Source of the DNA: Methylacidiphilum kamchatkense Kam1
GTDB taxonomy: Bacteria > Verrucomicrobiota > Verrucomicrobiia > Methylacidiphilales > Methylacidiphilaceae
Assembly: GCF_007475525.1 (NCBI RefSeq)
Contig: NZ_CP037899.1
Location: forward strand, 124,001 to 188,000
Direction of reading: 5' to 3'
DNA: 64,000 nucleotides
Under the pieces are notes generated by a model, which worked only from the letters and a program-made list of their open reading frames with translations, searched no databases and was not told the origin of the DNA. Every line of letters starts with the position of its first letter. Within the stretch, counting starts at the first letter, position 1. Below, in pieces: positions 37,411-46,226 of this stretch. Both the position numbers and the translations under genes were made by a program.

Positions 37411-38088
37411 TCAAGGGGTTTCATCAATAACTTTTTTAATATTAATTAGACTGGTCTTGTGTCGAATGTCTTTTGCTCGGTAAAGGTAATAGACTTCTTC
37501 GGCGATATTTTTAGCGTGATCAGCCGCTCGTTCTATTGCCCTGGAAACTAGCATAAGATTGAGTCCTTGAGGAATAGCATCTGGATCTTCCCTCATAATT
37601 TTTACTAGGCAACCAAAAAGTTCCTTGTTCATCCTATCAACAATTTTGTCTTCCCTGACCACACTTAATGTCTCCCTTGGGTTGCCTGAAATGAAGCTAT
37701 CGATAGCTTCCTGATACATTTTTCTTGTGATTTCAGCCATTTTCTCAATGTTAAAATAAGATTTTAAGGGGGGCTTCTCGTTCAATTGAAGAGCGATTCG
37801 AGAAATGGTAACGGCTTGATCTCCAATTCGCTCAAGATCGCTAGAAATTTTAGAGGCTACAAGGGCTAGTCGACAATCGATGGCTACAGGGCTATGGGTA
37901 GCGATAAAGGTTATAATTTGATCGTCAATTTTGACTTCCAACGAATCGAGATCTTCATCCCCTTTAATGACATTTTTTGCTAATTCATCATTACGCTCGA
38001 TTAAGGCTTTGAGTGCTAGTTGAAGATTGCGGGCAGCAATGCTAGCCATCAAAAGAAGGGTTTCGCGGATCTGCTCAATAGTTATCAT
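37411..38088 (-). CDS. phoU: phosphate transport regulator PhoU
   Basis: PhoU restrains PhoR/PhoB signalling through the Pst transporter and binds metal at two helical-bundle sites. The 225-residue protein is two tandem three-helix bundles: E/D-rich motifs such as KVIKGDEDLDSLEVKIDDQ and LVVREDKIVDRMNKELF, plus KISSDLERIGDQAVTI and RAIERAADHAKNIAEEV. The start is ATG 38088. No pst or phoBR genes flank it here, so it is an orphan relative to the usual operon, although more of the regulon may lie elsewhere. Confidence 0.93.
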   Translation of the reverse strand: MITIEQIRETLLLMASIAARNLQLALKALIERNDELAKNVIKGDEDLDSLEVKIDDQIITFIATHSPVAIDCRLALVASKISSDLERIGDQAVTISRIALQLNEKPPLKSYFNIEKMAEITRKMYQEAIDSFISGNPRETLSVVREDKIVDRMNKELFGCLVKIMREDPDAIPQGLNLMLVSRAIERAADHAKNIAEEVYYLYRAKDIRHKTSLINIKKVIDETP

Positions 38089-38255
38089 GCTTGGCTTTTG
38101 GATAGAGTAATTGCTTTTTCAAGGCTTGGTTGCTATTTTCTTTACAGATAGAAATTATCATTAAAAATAGAGAAGTGTTAAAAAAAATGGATGTAAATAT
38201 TTTTTGAATATTTTGTAATTTTTTTAACCAATCTATTTCCAATAAAAAAGTCACA

Positions 38256-38807
38256 GTGACCGAGAATAATCCTTTTCCGATTCTGCTTGATCGACTCATC
38301 TTAAGGCCATTAGAAGCAAGTGACGAAGAGAGGGTTGTCCAGCTAGCTGGTGATCCTGATGCTTCTTGGGGGACCAGGTCGATAACTTATCCCGACAGTG
38401 TCGATCGAGCGGCCTCCTGGCTAAGAGAGCATATGGAGATGATGAAAAAGGGAGAAAGTTTGAGTCTAGCAATCATTTTAAAGGAAAACCTTTCAATGAT
38501 AGGTGCTGTGATCCTTTTTTATGAACTACGTCATGAGCGTGCAGAAATTGGTTGTTGGATTGCAAAAGCGTATTGGTCTAAGGGCTATGGCACAGAAGCC
38601 TGTCGGGCGGTATTACATTACGCTTTTAATGTCTTAAAACTCAATAAAATTTCTGCCTACTGTTTAGCTAAAAATATAGCTTCCTTAAGGCTGATTGAGA
38701 AGTTGGGGATGAAGTTTGAAGGATGCTTAAGGAAGCATTTGAAAATTAGAGGAATTTTTGAAGATCTCCTGATCTATGGGCTTCTAGCCGAAGAGAGGAA
38801 GGAGTAA
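38256..38807 (+). CDS. GNAT-family N-acetyltransferase (RimJ/RimL-like)
   Basis: An acetyl-CoA-dependent acetyltransferase of the RimJ/RimL/YjcK branch, often acting on protein N-termini or small amines; substrate unknown. The start of the fold is LDRLILRPLEASDEERVV; GCWIAKAYWSKGYGTEACRAVLHYAF is the acetyl-CoA-binding segment and NIASLRLIEKLGMKFEGCLRK the usual C-terminal motif. GTG 38256 is the best start because no in-frame ATG precedes the conserved core. It diverges from phoU with about 170 bp between. Confidence 0.88.
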   Translation: MTENNPFPILLDRLILRPLEASDEERVVQLAGDPDASWGTRSITYPDSVDRAASWLREHMEMMKKGESLSLAIILKENLSMIGAVILFYELRHERAEIGCWIAKAYWSKGYGTEACRAVLHYAFNVLKLNKISAYCLAKNIASLRLIEKLGMKFEGCLRKHLKIRGIFEDLLIYGLLAEERKE

Positions 38808-38927
38808 GTAAGTTTCTTCTCTCTTTATTTTCGTGCTTTCTTCCTATTTCGTTCAGGATGATGAGTATTGTAAAATAATTTAAAAATTACTCTGGCAGCT
38901 TTTTTCGGGTGTCGGTTACATTTAAAA

Positions 38928-39362
38928 ATGAAAATCTTCGTCAAATCTTCTAATAATAACTCGATGGAAATTTCACCTTGGTTTTTAGTTGGTGATTATC
39001 TCAGTGGAATGGTTACTGGGGTGTTAGTAGCCTGGATGATTCGCCTCCTTATATTGCCTGGGGTAGATATGGTCTTGGCTATGATTATTGGGATGGCGGT
39101 CGGAATGTTTATCCATTTAGCCCTTGGATTTTTTCTTGCTCCTTTGTTAGGCATGTTTCAGACAATGGTGCCAGGATCGATTATAGGCATGTACGGTGGT
39201 ATGCTTTTTGCGATGCGAGATTCAATGGGAGCAGGATCAAAATCTCTCTCCGAAGCTCTTTGGGTAGGAGCATTGTTTGGAATAGTCGTTGTCGCTTCCT
39301 TTCATATTTATGACAGAATTTTGCATGGGGAAAAAGAAAAAATAAGCAATGACAATGGATAG
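38928..39362 (+). CDS. Gly-rich polytopic membrane protein
   Basis: No named family recognised. 144 residues with about four membrane segments rich in Gly and Met: YLSGMVTGVLVAWMIRLLI, DMVLAMIIGMAVGMFIHLALGFF, GMFQTMVPGSIIGMYGGMLF, and ALWVGALFGIVVVASFHIY. It ends 14 bp inside the next gene, a SAM-dependent methyltransferase, so translation is coupled. The pairing suggests a shared, possibly membrane or lipid-related, task; that is inference. Confidence 0.65.
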   Translation: MKIFVKSSNNNSMEISPWFLVGDYLSGMVTGVLVAWMIRLLILPGVDMVLAMIIGMAVGMFIHLALGFFLAPLLGMFQTMVPGSIIGMYGGMLFAMRDSMGAGSKSLSEALWVGALFGIVVVASFHIYDRILHGEKEKISNDNG

Positions 39363-39963
39363 TGAAGCAAACAAGACGCGCAAAAAATGGGATTTAGCCA
39401 GCCAATTCTTTGATTGGATTACCTGGGCTGATGACAAACGCTTTTCTCCATTTAAAAAGAGGCTTTTTAAAAAAATAAGAGGCAGAACATTACTTGTTGG
39501 TGCGGGGACAGGCAATGACTTTCGGTTTTTGCCCGTAGATGCTCAGATAATTGCTATTGATATTAGTCCTCGGATGCTTGCCAAAGCGGCCTTAAAAGCC
39601 AATGCTTTTCCTGGTTCTCTGGAACTTAAGGAAGCCGATGTCTGCGCTTTAGACTTTCCTGAGAATTACTTTGATACTGTGCTGAGCGTTTGTACTTTTT
39701 GCTCCGTACCTGACCCCCTTCGGGGTTTACGAGAAATTTACCGAGTGTTGCGTTTAGAGGGCTATTTCTATCTTTTTGAACACGTACGCAGCCGCATTGG
39801 GCCAATAGGCATTCTTTTTGATCTGCTGACGCCTCTTTCCCGTCGCTTTGGTCCAGAGCTGAATAGAGACACGGTGGCTAATGTAAGAAACGCTGGATTT
39901 AAAATTGTTCGGGAAGAAAATATTTACTTAGACATCGTCAAATGGATCGAGGCAAAAAAATAA
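39349..39963 (+). CDS. class I SAM-dependent methyltransferase
   Basis: A soluble methyltransferase of the UbiE/PMT-like Methyltransf_11 group. Motif I is TLLVGAGTGNDFRFLP, followed by IIAIDISPRMLAKA, a motif IV region DFPENYFDTVLSVCTFCSVPDPLRGLREIYRVLRLEGYFYLFEHVRS. The last segment resembles methyltransferases acting on phospholipid headgroups or quinones, but substrate is not clear. It overlaps the preceding membrane-protein gene by 14 bp. Confidence 0.85.
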   Translation: MTMDSEANKTRKKWDLASQFFDWITWADDKRFSPFKKRLFKKIRGRTLLVGAGTGNDFRFLPVDAQIIAIDISPRMLAKAALKANAFPGSLELKEADVCALDFPENYFDTVLSVCTFCSVPDPLRGLREIYRVLRLEGYFYLFEHVRSRIGPIGILFDLLTPLSRRFGPELNRDTVANVRNAGFKIVREENIYLDIVKWIEAKK

Positions 39964-40407
39964 ATGTAAGATAAAAGGAAAGGGTCTTTTTAAGACTGGG
40001 CAAACAATGGCAGATGTAGGGAACAGGCCCTTTTTTTTTATTTAGCTTTTTTTTCCTTTCTTGGAATGCTGAAAGGGCAATTAGGGAACGAAGTGGTGTG
40101 TGTTTTTCAGTGTATTGGATACTGTAGGCAGAGGTAGCTTGGAAAACTAAAACTTATGCTTTCCTTCTTTAGTTTAAGCAAGTAGGAGTCTTTCTCAGAG
40201 CATATCACTCTTAGCAAGAGAAAGAAGATATAGGCAATCAACGGTACCTGTTTGAAGCGAACTGAATAGGGGTTTCAGAAGATCGTGTTGCAAAAACAAA
40301 ATCAACCAAATGCTTCTGTAGAGCCAATCTTAGCAAGTAAAAGACCCATTATTCTTAAGCTAATCACCGTAATATTTAGGTTCCCGTTAGATGCAACTAA
40401 CGAATTT
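39964..40407 (+). other. intergenic region between convergent genes
   Basis: 444 bp between two convergent genes. GTCTT-n3-AAGAC just after the methyltransferase and a later T9 run after GGCCC (near 40031) could terminate the upstream transcript. The plus-strand open frame from 40285 is antisense to the sulfide:quinone reductase gene and is a shadow. Nothing else is seen. Confidence 0.4.
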
Positions 40408-41553
40408 TTAAATAAGCGCCTTGGGAATAAGATACCAGTAGAACTTGTTCAAAGCCAGTTTTTGAAAATGGATAAATTCTGTTGGTGGAGGAGGTTGGGG
40501 AGGATGCTCGTAATCGAAGTCAAGCATCGTTGCTTTTCCATATCCAGATTCGATAAAACAAGCGACATGTCCATTATATTTCACTTTTTCAGAGTCTACC
40601 GTTTCTTGTCTTATTGCCGCACAGATTTGTTTAGCAATAACGGGAGCTTGAAAATGAGCTGTGCTTCCCGCTTTACTAACCGGTAAATTCGTTGTATCTC
40701 CCAAACTCCAAACATTCTCCAATTGTGCAACTTTAAGCGAATGCCTATCAGTTTGTACCCATCCATCAGCGTCCGCAATTTCATGTCCTCTAAGAAAAGG
40801 AGCTCCTTTATGAGGAGGAGTCATGACAAGAAGATCGTAAGAAAGTTCAGTGCCTTCGATGCTTTCGGCAATCTTTTTTTCAGGATGAATTTCTGCGAGG
40901 TTGAAGAAAAGCTCAGTTTTGATGTTTCTTTTATCGAAGTCAGCTTTGATATAATCGGCTGCCGTTTTGATATTAAAAACGTCGTTAAGAGGGAAAGTAT
41001 AAATAATTTCAGATTGCTGACGAATTCCCCTTTTCGTCAAAAATTCTTCTAGCATAAACGTAAATTCTACCGGCGCCACGGGGCATTTATAAGGCAGTCC
41101 GCCAATACCCACAACAATGGTACCTCCATTGAAATTTTGTAGTTTTTCATAGAGGACAAAAGCAGCTTCAGGCGTATAAAAATGATCCGCTCCCTCTTTA
41201 AAACCGGGGATTTGTTCTTCATCAACGGTAGAGCCAGTAGCAATGACTAGATAGTCATAGGGGTAAGATTTGCGGGAGCGGCAAACTACCTTCTGATTTT
41301 TAACATCCAACTCTTCAACTGGATCTACAACCAAGGAAACTCTCCGATGGAGAAGCGATCTTTCCGAGCGTGCAATTTTTCGAGGATCTTGATAGCCAAA
41401 AGGGATATAGAGTTGATAGGGTTGATAAACATGCTGGGGAGAAGCTGTAAGGACGGTAATACTTGCTTCTTGAGGGCTTAACGATCTTGCAAGAATATTA
41501 GCAACGATAGATCCCCCTGTTCCTCCACCCAATATTAAAATATTCTTAGCCAT
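40408..41553 (-). CDS. sulfide:quinone oxidoreductase-like FAD-dependent protein
   Basis: Flavin disulfide-reductase fold of the SQR family, oxidising sulfide to sulfane sulfur with electrons to quinone. Features: FAD-binding NILILGGGTGGSIVANILAR, YDYLVIATGSTVDEEQIPGF, a second nucleotide/substrate segment with LPYKCPVAPVEFTFMLEEF, and VWSLGDTTNLPVSKAGSTAHFQAPV, the conserved GD motif close to the quinone site. ATG 41553 (MAKNILILGGG) is preferred to 41580. A Cys in LPYKCPVAP is at the position of a conserved SQR Cys; other Cys residues exist. Overlap with nearby tusA and dsrE-like genes supports a sulfur role. Confidence 0.82.
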   Translation of the reverse strand: MAKNILILGGGTGGSIVANILARSLSPQEASITVLTASPQHVYQPYQLYIPFGYQDPRKIARSERSLLHRRVSLVVDPVEELDVKNQKVVCRSRKSYPYDYLVIATGSTVDEEQIPGFKEGADHFYTPEAAFVLYEKLQNFNGGTIVVGIGGLPYKCPVAPVEFTFMLEEFLTKRGIRQQSEIIYTFPLNDVFNIKTAADYIKADFDKRNIKTELFFNLAEIHPEKKIAESIEGTELSYDLLVMTPPHKGAPFLRGHEIADADGWVQTDRHSLKVAQLENVWSLGDTTNLPVSKAGSTAHFQAPVIAKQICAAIRQETVDSEKVKYNGHVACFIESGYGKATMLDFDYEHPPQPPPPTEFIHFQKLALNKFYWYLIPKALI

Positions 41554-41576
41554 AATGAATCCTCCATTTGCTGGAT

Positions 41577-41819
41577 TCAATGGAGCTTTCTACAAATGAA
41601 GCGGGTGCCACCGCCTTCAACTGGCTCTTCCGCTATCAGTTCATGTTTTGCCTTTTTGATCCAGGCAGGTAAATCTTTTTTCGTCCCTTCGTCTGCAGAA
41701 ATCACTGCCACAACATCTCCAACTTGTGCTGAGCGAATCAGTCGGATCATTTCCATGAGAGGTCCCGGACAAAAACTCCCACGCGCGTCTACTTCTTTTG
41801 TAATTTTAATGCCTTCCAT
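41577..41819 (-). CDS. TusA-family sulfurtransferase
   Basis: A small cytoplasmic sulfur carrier. The 80-residue product has the TusA hallmark DARGSFCPGPLMEMIRLIR with active Cys17 in CPxP, then a two-layer fold ending FICRKLH. In sulfur oxidisers such proteins pass persulfide sulfur from SQR-type products to other carriers. It lies between the dsrE-like gene (20 bp) and the SQR-like gene (about 24 bp) on the minus strand, one apparent operon. A second Cys (C76) near the end is not part of the canonical motif. Confidence 0.9.
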   Translation of the reverse strand: MEGIKITKEVDARGSFCPGPLMEMIRLIRSAQVGDVVAVISADEGTKKDLPAWIKKAKHELIAEEPVEGGGTRFICRKLH

Positions 41820-41839
41820 AACACTCTCCTTTTTGGCTT

Positions 41840-42253
41840 CTAGATAAATAGAACTTGGCCTCCAGACGCATTTTCAACAAACGTCCCCACACCCACAACA
41901 TCGCTAACAACGGACTCCAAATCTTCAAGTTTAATAGCCAGCAGATCCATGGTCAGCCCACAGGCATGCACCTGCACATCCCCTATTTCCATCGCTGCCT
42001 TGAGGGTGTCAAGCCAACTGGGAACTTTCTTTTCTTCCATGGCTTTCATGGCTTCCGTCGCAAAATCCTCAAAATCCTTACTAAGCCTTCGGTTCGTTTT
42101 CCACGCGTCTTTTCTAAAGGCAAGAAGACCATAAAAAGTCACAAAAATTTGAACTTTTTTTTGCATCGCTGCAGCCCCAGAAGCGAGGGTTGCCATTGCC
42201 AAGAGCTTATCGACAGTACCAGAAAAAAGAATGATTGAAATTTTATCTTCCAT
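41840..42253 (-). CDS. DsrE/DsrF-like (DsrE2-type) sulfur-carrier protein
   Basis: Homologue of DsrE/F-type proteins, which carry persulfide sulfur. The sequence begins DKISIILFSGTVDKLLAMATLASGAAAM and has VQIFVTFYGLLAFRKDAW and VQVHACGLTMDLLAI, with the Cys in HACGLT at the carrier position of the DsrE2 group. The start is placed at 42253 (MEDKIS) rather than 42274. It sits next to tusA and the SQR-like gene, and upstream of it lies a universal stress protein gene about 90 bp away. Confidence 0.87.
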   Translation of the reverse strand: MEDKISIILFSGTVDKLLAMATLASGAAAMQKKVQIFVTFYGLLAFRKDAWKTNRRLSKDFEDFATEAMKAMEEKKVPSWLDTLKAAMEIGDVQVHACGLTMDLLAIKLEDLESVVSDVVGVGTFVENASGGQVLFI

Positions 42254-42340
42254 AACTAATCCTTGTGATAACAACTATAAAATAGAATTTGGGGAACTCA
42301 AGAAAATAAATGGTTTATTTTGGTCAAGGTCTCGGTTTTT

Positions 42341-42748
42341 TTATTCTACGATTAGAATGGAGCAGGGGCTATGACGAAGGACACGCTCAGAGACAGAGCC
42401 CGTAAGCCAATAGCCAACTCTAGAAAGCCCTCTTCGTCCCAAAACGACAAGATCAAAGTTCCCTTCCTTAGCCAGCTTTAGGATGCGATCGGCAGGATCT
42501 CCCATCTCCGTTTTAACCTCCAGCTCTACTTTTTCTTCTGCCGCTTTTTCCATCGCCCATTTTAGATCCGAAACAATTTTCTCTCTTTCTAGAGCAAACT
42601 CCATATCTTGATTAAATTCAGGGGCGTGCATAACCGATAGGATGGTTACTTTTGAACCGAAGGATTTGGCGATTTGCAAAGCAAAGGACAAGGCTTTCTT
42701 TGATGATTCGGACCCATCGTATCCTACTAGTATTTTGCCTAAAAACAT
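42341..42748 (-). CDS. universal stress protein (UspA family)
   Basis: A UspA domain with the ATP-binding type G-2x-G-9x-G(S/T): KILVGYDGSESSKKAL at the start, DLVVLGRRGLSRVGYWLTGSVSERVLRHSPCSILIVE at the end. From ATG 42748 the protein is 135 residues; the longer frame to 42847 lacks homology-like sequence. It leads the group UspA, DsrE-like, TusA and SQR on the minus strand, so it may be coexpressed with sulfur metabolism. Role: nucleotide-binding stress protein; partner unknown. Confidence 0.9.
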   Translation of the reverse strand: MFLGKILVGYDGSESSKKALSFALQIAKSFGSKVTILSVMHAPEFNQDMEFALEREKIVSDLKWAMEKAAEEKVELEVKTEMGDPADRILKLAKEGNFDLVVLGRRGLSRVGYWLTGSVSERVLRHSPCSILIVE

Positions 42749-43088
42749 GTTTTTTCTTTTTTTTTTATTAAAAATATACCAACAAACCTTCCTAGTCTTC
42801 CATGCGGTCTTGCTCTCTTCCCCTTCTTTGGAAAGATGGCTTCTCAATGCATTAAAGGACTCTACTACAAGTGGAGGAGTAGCATCCTGGCATGCATCTA
42901 GCAGCTTTCTTTTTGAGGGATTAGGAATTTCAGCTCAATCTACCATAGTCATGCGCCATTGGCAACTTCATTGACCACTAAGACTGGTCTTTTGCTACCG
43001 TTTTAAAAAAAGAATTTGCCACTACTCCATTATGTTGAAGGTGATTAGCAGGAGAAATCTGCGTTGCGTTACTCTTGAATAAGTGCGA
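42749..43088 (-). other. intergenic region upstream of the sulfur cluster
   Basis: 340 bp with no supported gene. It should hold the promoter of the usp-dsrE-tusA-sqr group reading leftwards, and the 3' end of the efflux operon lies to its right. Plus-strand frames in it are short and unconvincing. I see no clear operator. Confidence 0.4.
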
Positions 43089-44423
43089 TCAGTTAGAGGG
43101 ATTTATGGAAAGGGGGGCATCTGGTTTCTGACTGATGTTTTCCTTTTGTTCGGATTGAGGATAGCGGTTTTCTTCAATGATTGTTTTGATGAGTTCTTCG
43201 ACACCGGAAAGTTCTTCGCTAAAATAAGTCGAAGTATAATCGCTTGTTTTGGCATTGGCTGGAATTTCAGTGATCGGCTTAAGCACGGAGTTTCCCTTGT
43301 GGGAGACATTTACTTTGGTGACCACTGATAGGCCCAGTCTTAATGGATGATGGATCAATTCTTTGGGATCCAGTCTTATTCGGACAGGAATCCTTTCGAC
43401 CACATGAATATAATTACCTGTGGCATTATCTGGAGGAAGCAGTGCAAATACGGTTCCAGAACCAGGCTCTAAACCTTCTACCACCCCATGATATAGATAG
43501 CGCCTCCCGTATATGTCTGCTCTGATTTTAACCGGTTGTCCAGGTCTCATTTTTCTTAGTTCGGTTTCCCTATAATTTGCTACGACCCAATAATAGTCCA
43601 AGGGGACAATACTCATCAGCAGTCGATCGGGTGTGACTTCATCTCCAACCTGCACCGATCTTCTAGCGACATAACCTGCAACAGGAGCTACAATTTGACA
43701 CCTGTAAAGGGCTAGATAAGCATTCTTCAAATCTACGGCTGCTTTGAGCACAATCGGATTGTTCCAGACGGTCGTTTTTTGAATCCAGGATTCTGTGGAA
43801 TGTAATTCGTCTTCGAGCTGACGAATCGTTGATTCTATTTCCTGCACTTTCCATTGGGCATCAATGGCGTCCTGCATAGAAACTACTCCAGCTTTGCTTC
43901 CTGACGCATAAAGCCCTAGATCATACCGCTGTCGTCCTAAAATGGCTTTTTGAGCGGCTATTTTGTTTCTCAGGGATTTGGCCTTATTGAACAGATCCTC
44001 AACCTTCCGCACTGCCATTGCTAGATTCTGTTTGGCACCTTCGAAGGCGACTCTTTGGTTTAAGGAGTCTAATCGGACCAGCACCTGATTTTTATTAACA
44101 TACTGTGTGGATTCGACGAGCACCTCAACCACTCTGCCCGAAGTTTGTGCTTTGACTGGAATGACATTGCCTGTCACGTAGGCATCGTTTGTCGTCACCC
44201 AGTTGCTTGAAAAGAAAAACCACCATCCGCCCAGCAAGAAAAGAAAAACTAAAAGAAGAACATATGTATTTCTAGTAAGCTGCCATGTCCTCCAATCACG
44301 TTGCCAAGAAAGAATCATAACATGGAAAAGACGCTCAAAGCGACTTCTGCTTTCTTTCTGCCGTTCTTTTTCTCTAAAAGGAAAGGCCCTTTTCCCATTA
44401 TTCTGCTCTGAGTCTTTTTTCAT
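43089..44423 (-). CDS. HlyD/EmrA-type membrane-fusion adaptor of efflux pump
   Basis: Periplasmic adaptor joining an inner-membrane transporter to an outer-membrane channel. A basic cytoplasmic N-terminus of about 50 residues precedes one helix (TYVLLLVFLFLLGGWWFFF); then TNDAYVTGNVIPVKAQTSGRVVEVLVE (lipoyl half), a long coiled-coil hairpin, and IVAPVAGYVARRSVQVGDEVTPDRLLMSIVPL (second lipoyl half). The 444-residue length and beta-barrel end agree with EmrA. It is the last gene of the minus-strand order NodT, MFS, EmrA. Confidence 0.93.
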   Translation of the reverse strand: MKKDSEQNNGKRAFPFREKERQKESRSRFERLFHVMILSWQRDWRTWQLTRNTYVLLLVFLFLLGGWWFFFSSNWVTTNDAYVTGNVIPVKAQTSGRVVEVLVESTQYVNKNQVLVRLDSLNQRVAFEGAKQNLAMAVRKVEDLFNKAKSLRNKIAAQKAILGRQRYDLGLYASGSKAGVVSMQDAIDAQWKVQEIESTIRQLEDELHSTESWIQKTTVWNNPIVLKAAVDLKNAYLALYRCQIVAPVAGYVARRSVQVGDEVTPDRLLMSIVPLDYYWVVANYRETELRKMRPGQPVKIRADIYGRRYLYHGVVEGLEPGSGTVFALLPPDNATGNYIHVVERIPVRIRLDPKELIHHPLRLGLSVVTKVNVSHKGNSVLKPITEIPANAKTSDYTSTYFSEELSGVEELIKTIIEENRYPQSEQKENISQKPDAPLSINPSN

Positions 44424-44449
44424 ACTTTCTTTTTTCTTTTATGCCTCCT

Positions 44450-45964
44450 TCACCGTTTTTCTTTGGCCAGCAAAATGATTCCAGAGAGAATAAAGAACCC
44501 CACTCCACAGAGTCGGAATGCATCGTTGAGGCTTAAAACAAAGGCATGAGCGATTGCCGATTGATCGAGCAGTCTTATGGCTATTTCTTTGCTCAGACCT
44601 TGCTCTTTAAATCTTAAAAAAAAATCCGTCAAGAAGAGATTGCCTCCATCTAACCACTCATCCAGTCTCATCTTGTGATAAACTATTCGGTGATAGATAA
44701 GGGTGCCGATGAGGGGAGAAGCCCATCCTTGAGCTAGTATCCGTAGGCTACTGGAAAGTTCCACAGCCCGCAGTTGGTTTTTAGGAGACAGACCAGAAAT
44801 AATAAGATTGGTTAGAGATAAGAAAAAAAGGCCTAAAGAGATTCCTTGGAGAAGAAATGAAAAAGAGGGCTGCATCCAAAACCAACGCTTTTGGTAGAAA
44901 TCAAAATAGCCCATCCAGCAATAGACGACGCCCAACAGGAAAAATACAACAAAGGAGCTGAGGCGTAAGGAAATTTTCCCAAGGAATCGTGGGAACCATA
45001 TAACGATAGGAGTAGAAAAGACAGCCATGCTGACAAAGAGGATTGCTGCTAAATGGGGAGGAAACGAACTTTGATTTTGAAGTCGAACAAGGAGGGTTGT
45101 CCAGAGACCGTAGAAAAGGAGAAAGCCAACTGCAAGAGAAAAAGAGCCGATCAAAAAGTTTTTTCTTAAAAAAAGATCGATCCTTACCAGTGGCTCTTTG
45201 GTGGCTGTTTCCACATAGATAAAACAAACAAAGCTGACCACAACCAAAAAGAAAAGAAAATCGATTATTGGTGAAATAAACCATTCGTAGTCATCCCCCA
45301 TATTGAAGATCATTTGTAGGGATCCTAGCATGATGGACAAAAGAATGAGTCCCCTCCAGTCCCATGGTCTTTTTTCTATCCTTTCTTCGGTATCCTCTAA
45401 GCAGAGATGCAAAAGAAAGCTCAAGATTAAAAGGGAAGCAGCACTCAGTACAAACCAATATTTCCAGCTCATTGCTTCTCTGCCTATTAGTTCCTTCCCA
45501 TATCCTCCAATCATTGGACCAATGGTAAAAGGCAAGACACTTGCTACGGCTCCAAGCATCAAAGGAATCAGTCGCCATGGATCAGGGTTTTGTTCGAATA
45601 CTAAACTTTGAGATCCAAGAATGAGTATGCCACAACACATCCCTTGGATGGTACGTCCAACCAAAAAAAGGTAAAAGTTTAGAGACAAAGCACAGAACAA
45701 AGAACTGGCTGCTAGAAGAAAAGAAAAGAAAAAAACTGTTTTTTTCCTACCGTATTGAAGACTAATTTGCGTAGCGATCAGAAGACCTAAACTTTGTCCT
45801 AGGAAAAAAAATCCGTTGGTCCATGAACCATGACTTTGACTTTGGCCAAGTTCCGCCGTTGCATATGGAATGATGTCTGTATAGGAGCCAGATTGAAAAA
45901 AACAGAGGCATTGAAGAAGAAAATAAAGAGTAAAGAGTAGGAAAGTTTTGATAGTTTTGTTCAT
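44450..45964 (-). CDS. MFS drug:proton antiporter, DHA2/EmrB-like (14 TM)
   Basis: Proton-driven exporter with about 14 membrane helices. Seen: an N-terminal helix from FLLFTLYFLLQCLCF, SYTDIIPYATAELGQSQSHGSWTNGFFFLGQSLGLLIATQI, the YGRKKT cytoplasmic loop (motif A) and LVGRTIQGMCCGILILG (motif C-like). Helices continue to SGIILLAKEKR. The N-terminus is MNKTIK (45964); an ATG at 45976 is an alternative. A 26-bp gap separates it from the EmrA-like gene downstream, and about 260 bp from the NodT gene upstream. Substrate unknown. Confidence 0.9.
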   Translation of the reverse strand: MNKTIKTFLLFTLYFLLQCLCFFQSGSYTDIIPYATAELGQSQSHGSWTNGFFFLGQSLGLLIATQISLQYGRKKTVFFFSFLLAASSLFCALSLNFYLFLVGRTIQGMCCGILILGSQSLVFEQNPDPWRLIPLMLGAVASVLPFTIGPMIGGYGKELIGREAMSWKYWFVLSAASLLILSFLLHLCLEDTEERIEKRPWDWRGLILLSIMLGSLQMIFNMGDDYEWFISPIIDFLFFLVVVSFVCFIYVETATKEPLVRIDLFLRKNFLIGSFSLAVGFLLFYGLWTTLLVRLQNQSSFPPHLAAILFVSMAVFSTPIVIWFPRFLGKISLRLSSFVVFFLLGVVYCWMGYFDFYQKRWFWMQPSFSFLLQGISLGLFFLSLTNLIISGLSPKNQLRAVELSSSLRILAQGWASPLIGTLIYHRIVYHKMRLDEWLDGGNLFLTDFFLRFKEQGLSKEIAIRLLDQSAIAHAFVLSLNDAFRLCGVGFFILSGIILLAKEKR

Positions 45965-46226
45965 ACCCCCTCGCAAGACGATGAAAGGAAAGAAGAGGGA
46001 TTGTTTGGAGTTCCTTTAGAATGAGAACAGAAAGCAGTGAGTTTCTGTTGAGCTTTTTGCTTGAAGTCTGCCGTTAGCCGCCTCTTTGCCATGTGGTCTC
46101 CTTCTATAATAGGTAATCGTAGGAGCTATCAGCCTTCTCAAAGAAATGGCGGTTAACGGACGGCGAGCCCCATCGCCCAATAGTTGTTTCTATACCTAGA
46201 ATGATACATTTTTCAACAAAAATGTG

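Noticed and set aside
40285-40686. Plus-strand 133-codon open frame
   Set aside because: It is antisense to the sulfide:quinone reductase-like gene, has no ribosome-binding site and no recognisable motif.
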